Shown here in pieces: positions 51,991 through 61,350 of a stretch of DNA of 64,000 nt (position 1 is the first letter of the stretch; each line of letters starts with the position of its first letter). Under the pieces are notes generated by a model. That model had not been told where the DNA came from. It saw only the letters and a list, made by a program, of their open reading frames with translations, and did not search any database. This stretch comes from Roseomonas sp. CECT 9278. GTDB lineage: Bacteria > Pseudomonadota > Alphaproteobacteria > Acetobacterales > Acetobacteraceae. The position numbers were made by a program, and so were the translations under genes. Where the stretch lies: positions 1 to 64,000 of the forward strand of contig NZ_CAKKLX010000019.1 in assembly GCF_918698155.1 (NCBI RefSeq). The letters run 5' to 3'.

Positions 51991-52776
51991 ATGTCCGACC
52001 CCGTCCTGCTGTCAATCGATGCCCGCGGCATCGCCACCGCCACGCTCAACAAGCCCGCCAAGGGCAATGCCTATGACGAGGACCTGCTCGGCGCGATGAT
52101 CGCCGGCCTCGACAAGCTGCACGATGACGACAGCGTGCGCGCCCTGGTCATCCGCGGCGCCGGCAAGCACTTCCAGGCGGGTGCCGACCTCGACTGGCTG
52201 GCGCGTGCGGCGACCTACGGGCCGGAGCAGGCCTATGCGGCGTCCATGGCGACCACCACCGCCATGCAGAAGCTGAACGAATTCCCCAAGCCGACCTTCG
52301 CCCTGGTGCATGGCGCCTGCTTCGGCGGCGGCTGCGGCGTGGTGTGCTGCGTCGATGTCGCGCTCGCCACGCCGGCCGCGATCTTCGGCCTGACCGAGGT
52401 GCGCGTCGGCGTCGCCCCCACCCCCATCAGCACGCACATGGTCCATGCCATGGGGCTGCGCCACACGCGCCGCTATGCATTGACCGGCGAACGCTTCGGC
52501 GCCGAGGAAGCCCTGCGCATCGGCCTGGTCCACGAGGTGGTGGCGGCCGAGGCCGCCGAGGCGCGACTCGCCGAGATCATCGACCAGACGATGCTCTCGG
52601 CGCCCAGCGCGATCGCCATGACGAAGGAGTCGTTCCTTGGCGCGAACGGGCTGACGCTCTCGGCGCGCGAGATGTCATTGCTGGCCCATGAATCCTGGAT
52701 GCAGCGGGCCAGCGCCGAAGGGCGCGAGGGGCTGGCGGCCTTCCGCGAAAAGCGCCGCCCCGGCTGGTATCGGTAG
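51991..52776 (+). CDS. Enoyl-CoA hydratase/isomerase family protein
   Basis: A 261-residue crotonase-fold enzyme. The oxyanion hole is formed by AGADLDWL and ACFGGGCGVV, with FGLTEVRVGVAP as the next conserved stretch; this and the length match crotonase-like hydratases such as methylglutaconyl-CoA hydratase. AAGGGA precedes the ATG. It stands alone: the next gene, pstS, has its own promoter. A leucine or acyl-CoA catabolic role is the family default. Confidence 0.88.
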   Translation: MSDPVLLSIDARGIATATLNKPAKGNAYDEDLLGAMIAGLDKLHDDDSVRALVIRGAGKHFQAGADLDWLARAATYGPEQAYAASMATTTAMQKLNEFPKPTFALVHGACFGGGCGVVCCVDVALATPAAIFGLTEVRVGVAPTPISTHMVHAMGLRHTRRYALTGERFGAEEALRIGLVHEVVAAEAAEARLAEIIDQTMLSAPSAIAMTKESFLGANGLTLSAREMSLLAHESWMQRASAEGREGLAAFREKRRPGWYR

Positions 52777-52898
52777 CGCGCCATCGCCTCGGACGGACTC
52801 TTGTGAGCCGGTAAATAGGCGCGCAAAAACAATAGTGTAGGGAGCGTGACGTAAGCGCTGGCGAGCGGCAGGCACTCCGGCCGCAAGCCCTTGATCTT

Positions 52899-52929
52899 CC
52901 TGCCGCGCAACCGTGGCGCGCGCGGCAGG
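52899..52929. other. 10-base inverted repeat, possible terminator
   Basis: CCTGCCGCGC and GCGCGGCAGG form a perfect 10-base stem with an 11-base loop. It lies 122 bases after the enoyl-CoA hydratase stop, and no T-run follows, so a terminator role is uncertain; it could also be a binding site. Confidence 0.35.
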
Positions 52930-52963
52930 ACAGCCTCGACAACCGGCTGACTTGTAGCCCACC

Positions 52964-52981
52964 CCGTCATCGAACCTTCAC
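52964..52981 (+). promoter_or_regulatory. Pho box upstream of pstS
   Basis: CCGTCAT-CGAA-CCTTCAC gives two 7-base direct repeats 11 bases apart, near the PhoB consensus CTGTCAT with a 4-base spacer. It lies 99 bases before the pstS ATG. The operon encodes PhoB itself, so autoregulation under phosphate starvation is expected. Confidence 0.7.
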
Positions 52982-53080
52982 ATTTCTGCAATCGGGAGGA
53001 CTTCCGGGGCTCCTAGAAGCGCGCCAGTGGCGTCCCTGCCGGGGCGGGCACCGCAGAAACACGCGACGGAGATTACCCAG

Positions 53081-54100
53081 ATGAACAGGCGGACCATCCT
53101 TCTCGGCGCCGGTGCGGCGCTGACCCTGCCGGCCTTCGGCGCTCGCGCGCAGGCCGCGGCCGTCACGGGCGCCGGCGCGACCTTTCCCAACCCGGTCTAC
53201 CAGAAGTGGGCAGAGGCGGCGCGCAGCGCCATCAACATCCAGGTGAACTACCAGTCGGTCGGCTCGGGCGCGGGCATCAACCAGATCCGCAACCGCACCG
53301 TCGATTTCGGCGGCACCGACGCGCCGCTGAACGCGACGCAGCTCACCGAAGGCAACCTGCTGCAGTTCCCGACGGTGATGGGCTCGCTGGTCGCCATCGT
53401 GAACATCCCGGGGGTCGAGAACGACCAGCTGAAGCTGACCGGCCCGATCCTGGCCGACATCTACCTGGGCAAGATCACCCGCTGGAACGATGCGCGCATC
53501 ACCGCCATCAATGCCGGCCTGACGCTGCCGAACCTGGCGATCGCGCCGGCCTATCGCGCCGACGGGTCGGGCACGACCTTCGTGTGGGTCTCCTACCTCT
53601 CGGACGTCAGCGAGGAATTCAAGACCCGCGTGGGCGTGGGCACCTCGGTGCGCTTCCCCGCCGGCACCGGCGCGCGCGGCAATGAAGGTGTTGCCGGCAC
53701 GGTGCGCCAGGTGCGTGGCGCGATCGGCTATGTCGAGAACGCCTATGCCATCACCAACCGCCTGGTGACGACGCAGATCCAGAACAAGGACGGCAACTTC
53801 GTGAAGCCGGAGCACGCCACCTTCATGGCGGCCGCCGGTGCGGCCGACTGGTCGGTGCCGGGCTTCGCGGCGAACGTGGTCAACACCCCGGGCGCGCAGT
53901 CCTGGCCGATCGTGGCGCCGACCTTCATCCTGCTGCCGACCAACCCGACGGATGCGGCGCGCAGCGCCAATGTCCGCCGCTTCTTCGACTGGGCCTTCAA
54001 GGAAGGCGACCGCCTGGCGCAGGAGCTGGAGTACATCCCGCTGACCCAGGCGACCAAGGACGCGGTGCGCGCGGCCTGGAACCGCCAGTTCGGCGCCTGA
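53081..54100 (+). CDS. pstS: Phosphate-binding protein
   Basis: Periplasmic receptor of the high-affinity phosphate importer, 339 residues. [17 protein letters not shown] is a signal peptide with a twin arginine. Mature [36 protein letters not shown] and [11 protein letters not shown] are the phosphate-binding segments. The ATG at 53081 has GGAG 9 bases away; an earlier in-frame ATG (53027) would spoil the signal peptide. A hairpin follows it before pstC, as is usual where the receptor is made in excess. Confidence 0.96.
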   Translation: MNRRTILLGAGAALTLPAFGARAQAAAVTGAGATFPNPVYQKWAEAARSAINIQVNYQSVGSGAGINQIRNRTVDFGGTDAPLNATQLTEGNLLQFPTVMGSLVAIVNIPGVENDQLKLTGPILADIYLGKITRWNDARITAINAGLTLPNLAIAPAYRADGSGTTFVWVSYLSDVSEEFKTRVGVGTSVRFPAGTGARGNEGVAGTVRQVRGAIGYVENAYAITNRLVTTQIQNKDGNFVKPEHATFMAAAGAADWSVPGFAANVVNTPGAQSWPIVAPTFILLPTNPTDAARSANVRRFFDWAFKEGDRLAQELEYIPLTQATKDAVRAAWNRQFGA

Positions 54101-54111
54101 CGACCCCTGGG

Positions 54112-54132
54112 GGCCTGGCACGCCGCCGGGCC
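54112..54132 (+). terminator. Hairpin between pstS and pstC
   Basis: GGCCTGG and CCGGGCC pair (one G-U) with a 7-base loop and are followed by a pyrimidine-rich run with several T's (TCCTCCTTCTTCC). Such a partial stop would lower expression of the membrane genes relative to pstS. Confidence 0.45.
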
Positions 54133-54163
54133 TCCTCCTTCTTCCTCCTGACGGGCAGACACA

Positions 54164-55135
54164 GTGAGCCAGGCCGCGACCGCCTCCCCCCCGGCCCCGG
54201 CGCGCACGGCGCGCGGCGCGGGCAATACCGGCGACATCATCTTCGAATGGGCCTGCAGGGGTGCGGGCGTGCTCGTGCTGATCCTGCTGGGCGCCATCAT
54301 CGTCGAGCTGTTCATCGCCGGCCTGCCGGCCTTCCGCGCCTTCGGTGTGGGCTTCGTCTGGTCGACCGAATGGGACCCCGTGCAGGAGGTCTTCGGCGCC
54401 GGCGTTTCCATCTACGGCACCATCGTGACCGCCGTGCTGTCGGTGCTGCTGGCGGTCCCGCTGGCCTTCGGCGTGGCCTTCTACCTGACCGAACTGGCAC
54501 CGCCCTGGCTGCGCCGCCCGGTCGGCACCGCGGTCGAGCTGCTGGCCGCCGTGCCGTCGATCATCTACGGCATGTGGGGCTTCTTCGTCATCGTGCCGGC
54601 CTTCGCGACCTATATCCAGCCGACGCTGATCGACACGCTGGGCGAATTGCCGGCCATCGGCTTCCTGTTCCAGGGCGCGCCCTTCGGCACCGGCATCTTC
54701 ACCGCCTCCTTCATCCTCGCGATCATGATCCTGCCCTTCATCGCCGCCACCATGCGCGACGTGTTCGAACAGGTGCCGCCGGTCTACAAGGAAAGCGCCT
54801 ACGGGTTGGGTGCCACCACCTGGGAAGTGATGCGCGGCGTGGTCATTCCCTATACCCGCGTCTCGGTGGTGGGCGGCATCATGCTGGGGCTGGGGCGCGC
54901 GCTGGGCGAAACCATGGCGGTGACCTTCGTCATCGGCAACGCCAACCGCATCACGGGTTCGCTGTTCGGGCCAGGCAATACCATCGCCTCGCTGGTCGCG
55001 CTCGAATTCGGCGAGAGCGAGACGGGCAGCCTGAAGCTGTCCTCGCTGCTGGCGCTGGGCTTCATCCTGTTCGTGCTGTCCTTCATCGTCCTTGCCACCT
55101 CGCGCTACCTGCTGCGCTCGCGGCTGAAGGCCTGA
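54164..55135 (+). CDS. pstC: Phosphate ABC transporter permease
   Basis: A 323-residue inner-membrane protein with six or so hydrophobic segments; [12 protein letters not shown]-like [18 protein letters not shown] and [14 protein letters not shown] are the conserved PstC stretches, and the EAA loop is [19 protein letters not shown] at 54164 is used as the start; the ribosome site (GGGCAG) is weak. It pairs with PstA, which starts 5 bases after its stop. Confidence 0.95.
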   Translation: MSQAATASPPAPARTARGAGNTGDIIFEWACRGAGVLVLILLGAIIVELFIAGLPAFRAFGVGFVWSTEWDPVQEVFGAGVSIYGTIVTAVLSVLLAVPLAFGVAFYLTELAPPWLRRPVGTAVELLAAVPSIIYGMWGFFVIVPAFATYIQPTLIDTLGELPAIGFLFQGAPFGTGIFTASFILAIMILPFIAATMRDVFEQVPPVYKESAYGLGATTWEVMRGVVIPYTRVSVVGGIMLGLGRALGETMAVTFVIGNANRITGSLFGPGNTIASLVALEFGESETGSLKLSSLLALGFILFVLSFIVLATSRYLLRSRLKA

Positions 55136-55140
55136 TCCCC

Positions 55141-56037
55141 ATGAGCAGCATCACGCTCTCCGCCGGCGCCGTGCCCGGCCCGCGCAAGGACCCCGAGGTC
55201 GCGCTGCGGCTCGGCCGGCGGCGCAAGACCACCGACGTCGTCATCCGCATGCTCTGCGTGATAGCGACGCTGATCGGGCTGATCTTCCTCGCCTCGATCC
55301 TGGCGACGCTGTTCTATCGCGGCTTCGAGGCGATGAACCTGCGCGTCTTCACCCACAACATGGCGCCCCCGGGCTCCGAGGGCGGGTTGCTGAACGCCAT
55401 CGTCGGCAGCCTGATCCAGGCGACGCTCGGCACCGCGATCGGCACGCCGATCGGCATGCTGGTGGGCACCTACCTGGCGGAATACGCCCGCGGGTCGAGG
55501 CTCGGCGACGTGGTGCGCTTCGTCTCGGACATCCTGCTCTCGGCGCCCTCCATCCTGATCGGGCTGTTCGTCTACCAGATCCTGGTGCTGCCCTTCGGCG
55601 GCTTCTCGGGCTGGGCGGGCGTGGTGGCGCTGGCGATCATCGTCATCCCGGTGGTGGTCCGCACCACCGAGGACATGCTGACGCTGATCCCCAACACCCT
55701 GCGCGAGGCGGTGATCGGCCTGGGTTCGCCCAAGTGGAAGATGATCGTCTTCGTGTGCTGGAAGTCGGCCATGTCGGGCATCATCACCGGCATCCTGCTG
55801 GCGGTGGCGCGCGTGGCCGGCGAGACCGCCCCGCTGCTGTTCACCTCGCTGGGCAACAATGCCTGGTCGACCGACCTGACCAAGCCGATGTCCAGCCTGC
55901 CTCTCGCGATCTACGCTTTCGCCGGTTCGCCCTTCGAGGACTGGATCGCCCTGGCCTGGGCCGGCGCCCTGCTGATCACGCTGAGCGTGCTGCTTCTCAA
56001 CATCCTGGCGCGCACGCTGCTGCGCGGCCGCAAGTGA
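55141..56037 (+). CDS. pstA: Phosphate ABC transporter permease
   Basis: A 298-residue inner-membrane protein, partner of PstC. It has a long cytoplasmic N-terminus of about 30 residues, then TM1 ([17 protein letters not shown]), and the coupling loop [20 protein letters not shown] near 205. [21 protein letters not shown] is strongly conserved in PstA. ATG at 55141 follows pstC immediately. Confidence 0.96.
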   Translation: MSSITLSAGAVPGPRKDPEVALRLGRRRKTTDVVIRMLCVIATLIGLIFLASILATLFYRGFEAMNLRVFTHNMAPPGSEGGLLNAIVGSLIQATLGTAIGTPIGMLVGTYLAEYARGSRLGDVVRFVSDILLSAPSILIGLFVYQILVLPFGGFSGWAGVVALAIIVIPVVVRTTEDMLTLIPNTLREAVIGLGSPKWKMIVFVCWKSAMSGIITGILLAVARVAGETAPLLFTSLGNNAWSTDLTKPMSSLPLAIYAFAGSPFEDWIALAWAGALLITLSVLLLNILARTLLRGRK

Positions 56038-56054
56038 GCGGAAGGAACGACACC

Positions 56055-56894
56055 ATGTCGACCACCACCGAAACCGGCCCCGCCGACACCGCGACCCAGG
56101 GCTTCGGCGGCGTGCAGGCGCGCTCCGGCGCCGCGCTGAACGCCCCGCGCATCGCCATCAAGAACCTGGATTTCTTCTACGGCGACAATCGCGCCCTGAA
56201 GGCGATCGACTTCAACATCCCCGATCGCCAGGTGACCGGCATGATCGGCCCGTCGGGCTGCGGCAAGTCCACGCTGCTGCGCGTGCTGAACCGGATGTAC
56301 AGCCTGTATCCCGGCCAGCGCGCCACCGGCGAGGCGATGCTCGATGGCATGAACATCGTGGCCCCCGATGCCGACCTGAACGCGCTGCGCGCCAAGATCG
56401 GCATGGTGTTCCAGAAGCCCACGCCCTTCCCCATGACCATCTTCGACAACATCGCCTTCGGCATCCGCCTGCACGAGAAGCTGTCCAAGGCGCAGATGGA
56501 CGAACGGGTGGAATGGGCGCTGACGCGCGCGGCCATCTGGAACGAGGTGAAGGACCGCCTCGATGCCTCCGCCCTCGGCCTGTCGGGGGGGCAGCAGCAG
56601 CGCCTGTGCATCGCGCGCACGATCGCGGTCCGCCCCGAGGTCATCCTGTTCGACGAACCGACCAGCGCGCTCGACCCGATCAGCACGCTCAAGATCGAGG
56701 AGCTGATCGACGAGCTCAAGCGCGACTTCACCATCGTGATCGTCACGCACAACATGCAGCAGGCGGCGCGCTGCGCCGACCAGGTCGCGTTCTTCTACCT
56801 GGGCGAACTGATCGAGGTGTCGGCCGCCGCGGCGATGTTCACCGCGCCCAAGCACCCCAAGACCCAGGAATACATCACCGGCCGCTTCGGCTGA
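56055..56894 (+). CDS. pstB: Phosphate ABC transporter ATPase
   Basis: A 279-residue ATPase. Walker [10 protein letters not shown] at 65-73, signature LSGGQQQR from 176, Walker B VILFDEP at 196-202, and the switch histidine in IVTHNMQQ. The N-terminal 30 residues are an extra Ala/Thr/Gly-rich segment. AAGGA precedes the ATG. Coupled with PstC and PstA to import phosphate. Confidence 0.97.
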   Translation: MSTTTETGPADTATQGFGGVQARSGAALNAPRIAIKNLDFFYGDNRALKAIDFNIPDRQVTGMIGPSGCGKSTLLRVLNRMYSLYPGQRATGEAMLDGMNIVAPDADLNALRAKIGMVFQKPTPFPMTIFDNIAFGIRLHEKLSKAQMDERVEWALTRAAIWNEVKDRLDASALGLSGGQQQRLCIARTIAVRPEVILFDEPTSALDPISTLKIEELIDELKRDFTIVIVTHNMQQAARCADQVAFFYLGELIEVSAAAAMFTAPKHPKTQEYITGRFG

Positions 56895-56913
56895 GCCGGG
56901 GAAGGACACGACC

Positions 56914-57630
56914 ATGCCCACCGAACACATCGTGCGTTCCTACGACGAGGACCTGCGCAAGCTGCGCGACCTGACCGCCCGCATGGGCGGCCTGGCCGAA
57001 CGCCAGGTCTCCGACGCCACCCGCGCCCTGGTGCGCCGCGACACCGAACTGGCCGCCGAGGTGGTCAGCCGCGACACGCAGATCGACGCGCTGGAACGCG
57101 AGATCGAGGCCTTCTGCGTCCGCCTGCTGGCGCTGCGCCAGCCCATGGCCGCCGACCTTCGCGTGGTGATCGCCGCGATGAAGGCCTCCAACGACATCGA
57201 GCGCATCGGCGACTACGCGGCCAATGCCGCCAAGCGCGCCATCGTGCTGTCCTCCCTGCCCTCGATCGGCAGCCTCAACGGCTTCGAGCGCATGGCGCAG
57301 CTGGTGCAGGAGAACCTGAAGGCCGCGATGGACGCCTTCGTGAACGACGACGCCGAGGCCGCGCACCGCGTGTGGGAGGCCGACGAGCCGGTCGATGCGA
57401 TCTACAACGGCATCTTCCGCGAGTTGCTGACCTTCATGATGGAGGATCCGCGCAACATCTCGGCCGCCACCCACATGCTGTTCATCGCCAAGAACCTCGA
57501 ACGCATCGGCGACCACACCACCAACATCGCCGAGCGCATCTTCTATGCCGTGCGCGGCGACAGCCTGCCGGAAGACCGCCCCAAGGCCGACCAGTCGGCC
57601 TATGCGGTGGTCCGCCCGGCCGGCGAATAG
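56914..57630 (+). CDS. phoU: Phosphate signalling protein PhoU
   Basis: A 238-residue all-helical protein with two three-helix bundles. SYDEDLRKLRDLTARMG at the start and the two DIERIGDYAANAAKRA- and NLERIGDHTTNIAERI-type metal-binding motifs (near residues 92 and 190) are characteristic. It links PstB to the histidine kinase that controls PhoB. It sits between pstB and phoB with 19- and 16-base gaps. Confidence 0.97.
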   Translation: MPTEHIVRSYDEDLRKLRDLTARMGGLAERQVSDATRALVRRDTELAAEVVSRDTQIDALEREIEAFCVRLLALRQPMAADLRVVIAAMKASNDIERIGDYAANAAKRAIVLSSLPSIGSLNGFERMAQLVQENLKAAMDAFVNDDAEAAHRVWEADEPVDAIYNGIFRELLTFMMEDPRNISAATHMLFIAKNLERIGDHTTNIAERIFYAVRGDSLPEDRPKADQSAYAVVRPAGE

Positions 57631-57646
57631 CCGAAAGGAGCCACCG

Positions 57647-58363
57647 ATGGCCGAGGCCTACGCCACGCTCGCCAAGCCGACCATCCTGGTGGTCGAGGAC
57701 GAGGCGCCGTTGCTCACGCTGCTGCGCTACAACCTGGAGAAGCAGGGCTTCCGCGTCGAGGAAGCGGCGGATGGCCAGGAGGCATTGCTGCGCGTCGCCG
57801 AGGCCCGGCCCGACCTGGTGCTGCTCGACTGGATGCTGCCCGCGCTGTCGGGCATCGAGGTCTGCCGCCAGCTGCGTCGCCGCCCCAACACGCGCGACCT
57901 GCCCATCATCATGGTGACCGCGCGCACCGAGGACCAGGACGCGGTGCGCGCGCTCGACACGGGGGCCGACGACTACATCGCCAAGCCCTTCGCGATGGAG
58001 GCGTTGCTGGCGCGCATCCGCGCCTTGCTGCGCCGGTCCGGCGGCGTGGCGGCCAAGGGCACGCTTACCTATCGCGACCTGACCATGGACCAGGACGCGC
58101 ACCGCGTCTCACGGTCCGGCCGCGCGTTGCACCTGGGCCCGACCGAATACCGGCTGATGGAATTCTTCCTGAGCCATCCCGGGCGCGTCTTCACCCGCGA
58201 ACAGCTGCTGGATGCGGTCTGGGGGCGCGACATCCATGTCGAACCCCGCACCGTTGACGTGCATATCCGCCGGCTGCGCAAGGCGATCAACGCCGAGCAT
58301 GAACCCGACCTGATCCGCACGGTGCGTTCGGCCGGCTACGCGCTGGATTCCGAAGATCACTGA
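57647..58363 (+). CDS. phoB: Phosphate regulon response regulator PhoB
   Basis: A 238-residue OmpR-type response regulator. Receiver: E17, D18, phosphorylated D61, T91 and K113. The C-terminal winged helix ends in VDVHIRRLRKAIN and TVRSAGYAL. AAAGGAG lies 7 bases from the ATG. It is the last gene of the pst-pho operon; no phoR kinase gene follows in this window. The 114-base repeat begins 8 bases after its stop. Confidence 0.96.
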   Translation: MAEAYATLAKPTILVVEDEAPLLTLLRYNLEKQGFRVEEAADGQEALLRVAEARPDLVLLDWMLPALSGIEVCRQLRRRPNTRDLPIIMVTARTEDQDAVRALDTGADDYIAKPFAMEALLARIRALLRRSGGVAAKGTLTYRDLTMDQDAHRVSRSGRALHLGPTEYRLMEFFLSHPGRVFTREQLLDAVWGRDIHVEPRTVDVHIRRLRKAINAEHEPDLIRTVRSAGYALDSEDH

Positions 58364-58371
58364 TTTCCTTG

Positions 58372-58485
58372 CCCTCAAACGGCGGGCGCCAGCCATCCGG
58401 CCGGCTGGCCTTCGCGCCCCGCGCTGCCGCACTGAACGCGGCTGACGGTCTGGGCGCGGTCGCGCTTTGCGCTCCCGGTTCGTGC
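58372..58485. repeat. 114-base direct repeat, copy 1
   Basis: First of two copies 142 bases apart. The outer 17 bases and the last 77 bases match copy 2 almost perfectly, while about 20 bases in the middle differ. It ends beside the hairpin TCGTGC-GGAT-GCACGA (58480-58495). It lies between phoB and the minus-strand deoxyribosyltransferase gene, and no gene overlaps it. Confidence 0.9.
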
Positions 58486-58513
58486 GGATGCACGATCCGA
58501 GTCTTCGTGACGT

Positions 58514-58627
58514 CCCTCAGACGGCGGGCGGGCCGCATCCGCGGCCCTTGCCTTCGCGCCCCGCGCTGCCGCACTGAACGCGGCTGACGGTGCGGGCGCG
58601 GTCGCGCTTTGCGCTCCCGGATCGTGC
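58514..58627. repeat. 114-base direct repeat, copy 2
   Basis: Second copy; the shared 77-base end (58551-58627) differs from copy 1 at only about four positions. It runs into a longer hairpin, GATCGTGC-ATCC-GCACGATC (58620-58639), next to the end of the convergent gene, so it may also end transcription from both sides. Short ORFs that cross it are produced by the repeat and are not genes. Confidence 0.9.
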
Positions 58628-58649
58628 ATCCGCACGATCCGCCTTCGCC

Positions 58650-59204
58650 CTACCCGCGCGCGATCCAGGCGCAGCAGCGTTCGAAGGCAGCCAGGTCGCG
58701 CCAGCGGTCGCCGGGCGAGTCGGTCCGTTCAAACACACCGCCGGCAGCCTCGATGCCGCCATCGACCATCAGGTTGTCGCCCAGGCCGAAATCCTCCAGG
58801 CCCATGGCCTCCGCATCCTCGAAGCCACCATCCGCGCGCGGGCGCGCCGCATCGCCCAGGAAGCCCCGCGTGCGCAGCAGGAACTCCGCCCCCGCATTGG
58901 AATACCCCGCGACCGGCCGCCCCAGGGCGCGCATGAAGCCGAGCTCGTACACCGTGCCGACATCCGCCGAGGGCCCGCGGAACGGCGTGAGGTTCGCGAT
59001 CAGCGCGGCGCACGACCGGATATGCGCCTCGTTGCCCAGGTAGATGCGCATCCAGTACGGGCGTTCGGCCGGCGGCGATTCGGGCGGCGGGTCCAGCGGA
59101 AACACCCCCTCCAGCCCATGCGCCGCGCAGACGCGCTTCTTCGCCGCGGCCACCTCCAGGGCATCGGGGAGAAACACTTCGGGTCCGGCCAGGTAGACAC
59201 GCAT
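58650..59204 (-). CDS. Nucleoside 2-deoxyribosyltransferase-like protein
   Basis: A 184-residue protein beginning MRVYLAGPEVF, the usual start of nucleoside 2-deoxyribosyltransferases, with the catalytic-region acid in SADVGTVYELGFMRALGRPV near 90-110 and DNLMVDGGI near the end. It would move deoxyribose between bases in purine or pyrimidine salvage. The ATG has GGAG right against it and AGGA 8 bases away; the frame is open upstream but not coding. It diverges from the alpha/beta hydrolase gene across 50 bases. Confidence 0.85.
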   Translation of the reverse strand: MRVYLAGPEVFLPDALEVAAAKKRVCAAHGLEGVFPLDPPPESPPAERPYWMRIYLGNEAHIRSCAALIANLTPFRGPSADVGTVYELGFMRALGRPVAGYSNAGAEFLLRTRGFLGDAARPRADGGFEDAEAMGLEDFGLGDNLMVDGGIEAAGGVFERTDSPGDRWRDLAAFERCCAWIARG

Positions 59205-59254
59205 CTCCGCGATCCTGCCTTGCCCCGCCCGCCCGCGCCATGTGAAACGGCGCC

Positions 59255-60070
59255 ATGGACCTGCAAGCCGAATACGACAACCGCGCCCGCGTGCCGGGCT
59301 CGGCCGCCATCCTGGAAGCCTGGTCGCGCGATGCCGAGGCCTTCCGCACAACCTGGGCGCGAAGCCAGCTCGACCTGCCCTATGGCGTCTCGGCGCGCGA
59401 GCGCTTCGACCTGTTCCTGCCGGCGCAGGACGGCCCCGCGCCGCTCGCGGTGTTCATCCATGGCGGCTACTGGCAGGCGCTGGACCGCCGCGCGGTCAGC
59501 CACTTCGCACGCGGGATGCTGCTGCAGGGCGTGGCCGTCGCGGTGCCGTCCTATGACCTGTGCCCCAGCGTGCCGCTGGCCAAGATCATCGACCAGATGC
59601 AGCAGCTCTGCGCCATCCTGTGCGCCAAGACGCACCAGGCCATCCTGGCCGTCGGGCATTCGGCCGGCGGGCACCTGGCCGCGTCGCTGCTGGGGCAGGA
59701 TTACTCGCGCTTCGCCAAGCCGCTCGGCCGCCAGGTGGTGCCGGGCGCGCTGCCGATCTCGGGCGTCTTCGAACTCGAACCTCTGCTCGGCACCACGATC
59801 GGCCAGGCGCTGAACCTCTCGCCCGAGGCCGCGCGGACCCTCTCCCCCCGCTTCCAGGACCCCGCCGATGGCGCGCTGCATGTCGTGGTGGGCGGCGCCG
59901 AGAGCGACGAATTCCGCCGCCAGTCCCGCGACTTCGCCGAGGCCTGGGGCGGCACGCTCGATGAAATCGCCGGGGCGAACCACTTCACCGTGCTCGACCC
60001 CCTGACCGACCCCGATTCGGCGCTCAGCCGGAAGGCGGCGGAAATGGCGCGGCGGCTTGCGTCCCTGTGA
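59255..60070 (+). CDS. Alpha/beta hydrolase, kynurenine-formamidase-like
   Basis: A 271-residue alpha/beta hydrolase. HGGYW near 69 forms the oxyanion hole, the nucleophile is the serine in GHSAGGH near 131, and the triad is completed by ESDE near 212 and H243 in GANHFTVLD. HGGYW and the length match bacterial arylformamidase-like esterases of the BD-FAE group. The ribosome site is weak. It is 49 bases upstream of the branched-chain-type receptor and so may belong to that operon. Confidence 0.87.
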   Translation: MDLQAEYDNRARVPGSAAILEAWSRDAEAFRTTWARSQLDLPYGVSARERFDLFLPAQDGPAPLAVFIHGGYWQALDRRAVSHFARGMLLQGVAVAVPSYDLCPSVPLAKIIDQMQQLCAILCAKTHQAILAVGHSAGGHLAASLLGQDYSRFAKPLGRQVVPGALPISGVFELEPLLGTTIGQALNLSPEAARTLSPRFQDPADGALHVVVGGAESDEFRRQSRDFAEAWGGTLDEIAGANHFTVLDPLTDPDSALSRKAAEMARRLASL

Positions 60071-60119
60071 CGCTTCGCGCTTAACAGGGGCGACACTTCA
60101 CGACGGCGGGAGGCTTCCA

Positions 60120-61301
60120 ATGATCGGCATCGGACGGCGCGGACTTCTGGGCGCAACCACGGGCCTTCTGGCGGCCCCGGCCCTGCTGCACGCGCAGCCG
60201 GCCGGCGGGGTGAAGATCGGCCTGGTGGCGGTGCAGACCGGCCCGCAGGCGGCGCTCGGCACGCAGCTGCGCGACGGCTTCCTGCAGGGGCTGCGGCATC
60301 TCGATGGCAAGCTGGGCGGCCTGACCGCCGAGGTCGTGCACATCGACGACGAACTGCGCCCCGAAGTGGCGGTGACCAAGGTGCGCGCGGCGCTTGAACG
60401 CGACCGCGTGGATTTCGTGGTGGGCGTGGTGTTCTCGAACATCCTCGCCGCCATCCTGCGGCCGGTGACGGAAGCCAACACCTTCCTCATCAGCACGAAT
60501 GCCGGCCCGTCCACCTTCGCCGGGCGCGGGTGCAACCCGTTCTTCTTCACCACCTCCTACAACAATGACCAGGTCCATTCGGTGATCGGCCAGGCCTGCG
60601 AGGACCGTGGCTACCGCCGCGTCTTCGTGATGGTGCCGAACTACCAGGCCGGGCGCGACGCGGTGGCCGGCTTCAAGTCCCGCTTCAAGGGCACGGTGGT
60701 CGATGAAATGTACGTCCCGCTCACCCAGCTCGATTTCTCGGCCGAACTGGCGAAGATCGCCGCCGCACGCCCCGACGCCATCTTCACCTTCATGCCCGGC
60801 GGGCTCGGCGTGAACCTGGTGCGGCAGTATCGCCAGGCGGGCCTCGCCAACATCCCGTTCCTGTCGACCTTCACGGTCGATGAGGCGACGCTGCCCGCGC
60901 AGGGCGAAGCCGCGCTCGGCTTCTATTCCGCGGCGTCCTGGGCGCCGAACATGGACAACCCGCAGAACGCGCGCTTCGTGCGGGACTTCGAGGCGCAGTT
61001 CAACTACGTGCCCGCCACCTACGCCGCGCAATCCTACGATGCCGCCATGCTGCTCGATTCCGCGATCCGCCGCGTGAACGGTGCGCTGGCCAACAAGGAC
61101 GGGCTGCGCACGGCGATCCGCGCGGCGGATTTCCGCTCGGTGCGCGGCCCCTTCGCCTTCGGCGTGAACCACTACCCGGTGCAGGATTTCTGGCTGCTCA
61201 AGGTTGCGCGCCGCGCCGACGGCAAGTTCCAGACCGAGACCGATCGGAAGGTGCTGACCGCCAACGTCGATCCCTGGGCGGCCGAATGCCGCATGCGCTG
61301 A
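60120..61301 (+). CDS. Branched-chain-type ABC substrate-binding protein
   Basis: A 393-residue exported receptor. MIGIGRRGLLGATTGLLAA is a signal peptide with a twin arginine. VKIGLVAVQTGPQAALGTQL and the middle GRGCNPFFFTTSYNNDQVH are typical of LivJ-like receptors of the leucine/amide family. GGGAGG lies 7 bases from the ATG. It heads a set of LivH, M, G, F genes. Family ligands include amino acids, urea, amides and aromatic acids; the actual one is not clear. Confidence 0.92.
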   Translation: MIGIGRRGLLGATTGLLAAPALLHAQPAGGVKIGLVAVQTGPQAALGTQLRDGFLQGLRHLDGKLGGLTAEVVHIDDELRPEVAVTKVRAALERDRVDFVVGVVFSNILAAILRPVTEANTFLISTNAGPSTFAGRGCNPFFFTTSYNNDQVHSVIGQACEDRGYRRVFVMVPNYQAGRDAVAGFKSRFKGTVVDEMYVPLTQLDFSAELAKIAAARPDAIFTFMPGGLGVNLVRQYRQAGLANIPFLSTFTVDEATLPAQGEAALGFYSAASWAPNMDNPQNARFVRDFEAQFNYVPATYAAQSYDAAMLLDSAIRRVNGALANKDGLRTAIRAADFRSVRGPFAFGVNHYPVQDFWLLKVARRADGKFQTETDRKVLTANVDPWAAECRMR

Positions 61302-61350
61302 TGCGCGCGGGGATGGTGGGGCGGCCCCGCGCCAAGCCAAAGCGCCGCGC

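Larger units (their letters stand above)
52777..53080. other. 304-base gap before the phosphate operon
   Basis: No gene is seen. It holds an inverted repeat (52899-52929), the Pho box (52964-52981), a possible -10 (TGCAAT at 52987-52992) and the pstS ribosome site (GGAG 9 bases before the ATG). The first 120 bases show nothing recognisable. Confidence 0.6.

Noticed and set aside
52777-52960. tRNA or small RNA gene in the gap before pstS
   Set aside because: No cloverleaf or TTCRANY pattern; only a single inverted repeat is present.
58375-58762. Short minus-strand ORFs with GSAKRDRA-like repeats
   Set aside because: They are translations of the 114-base intergenic repeat; no coding signs.
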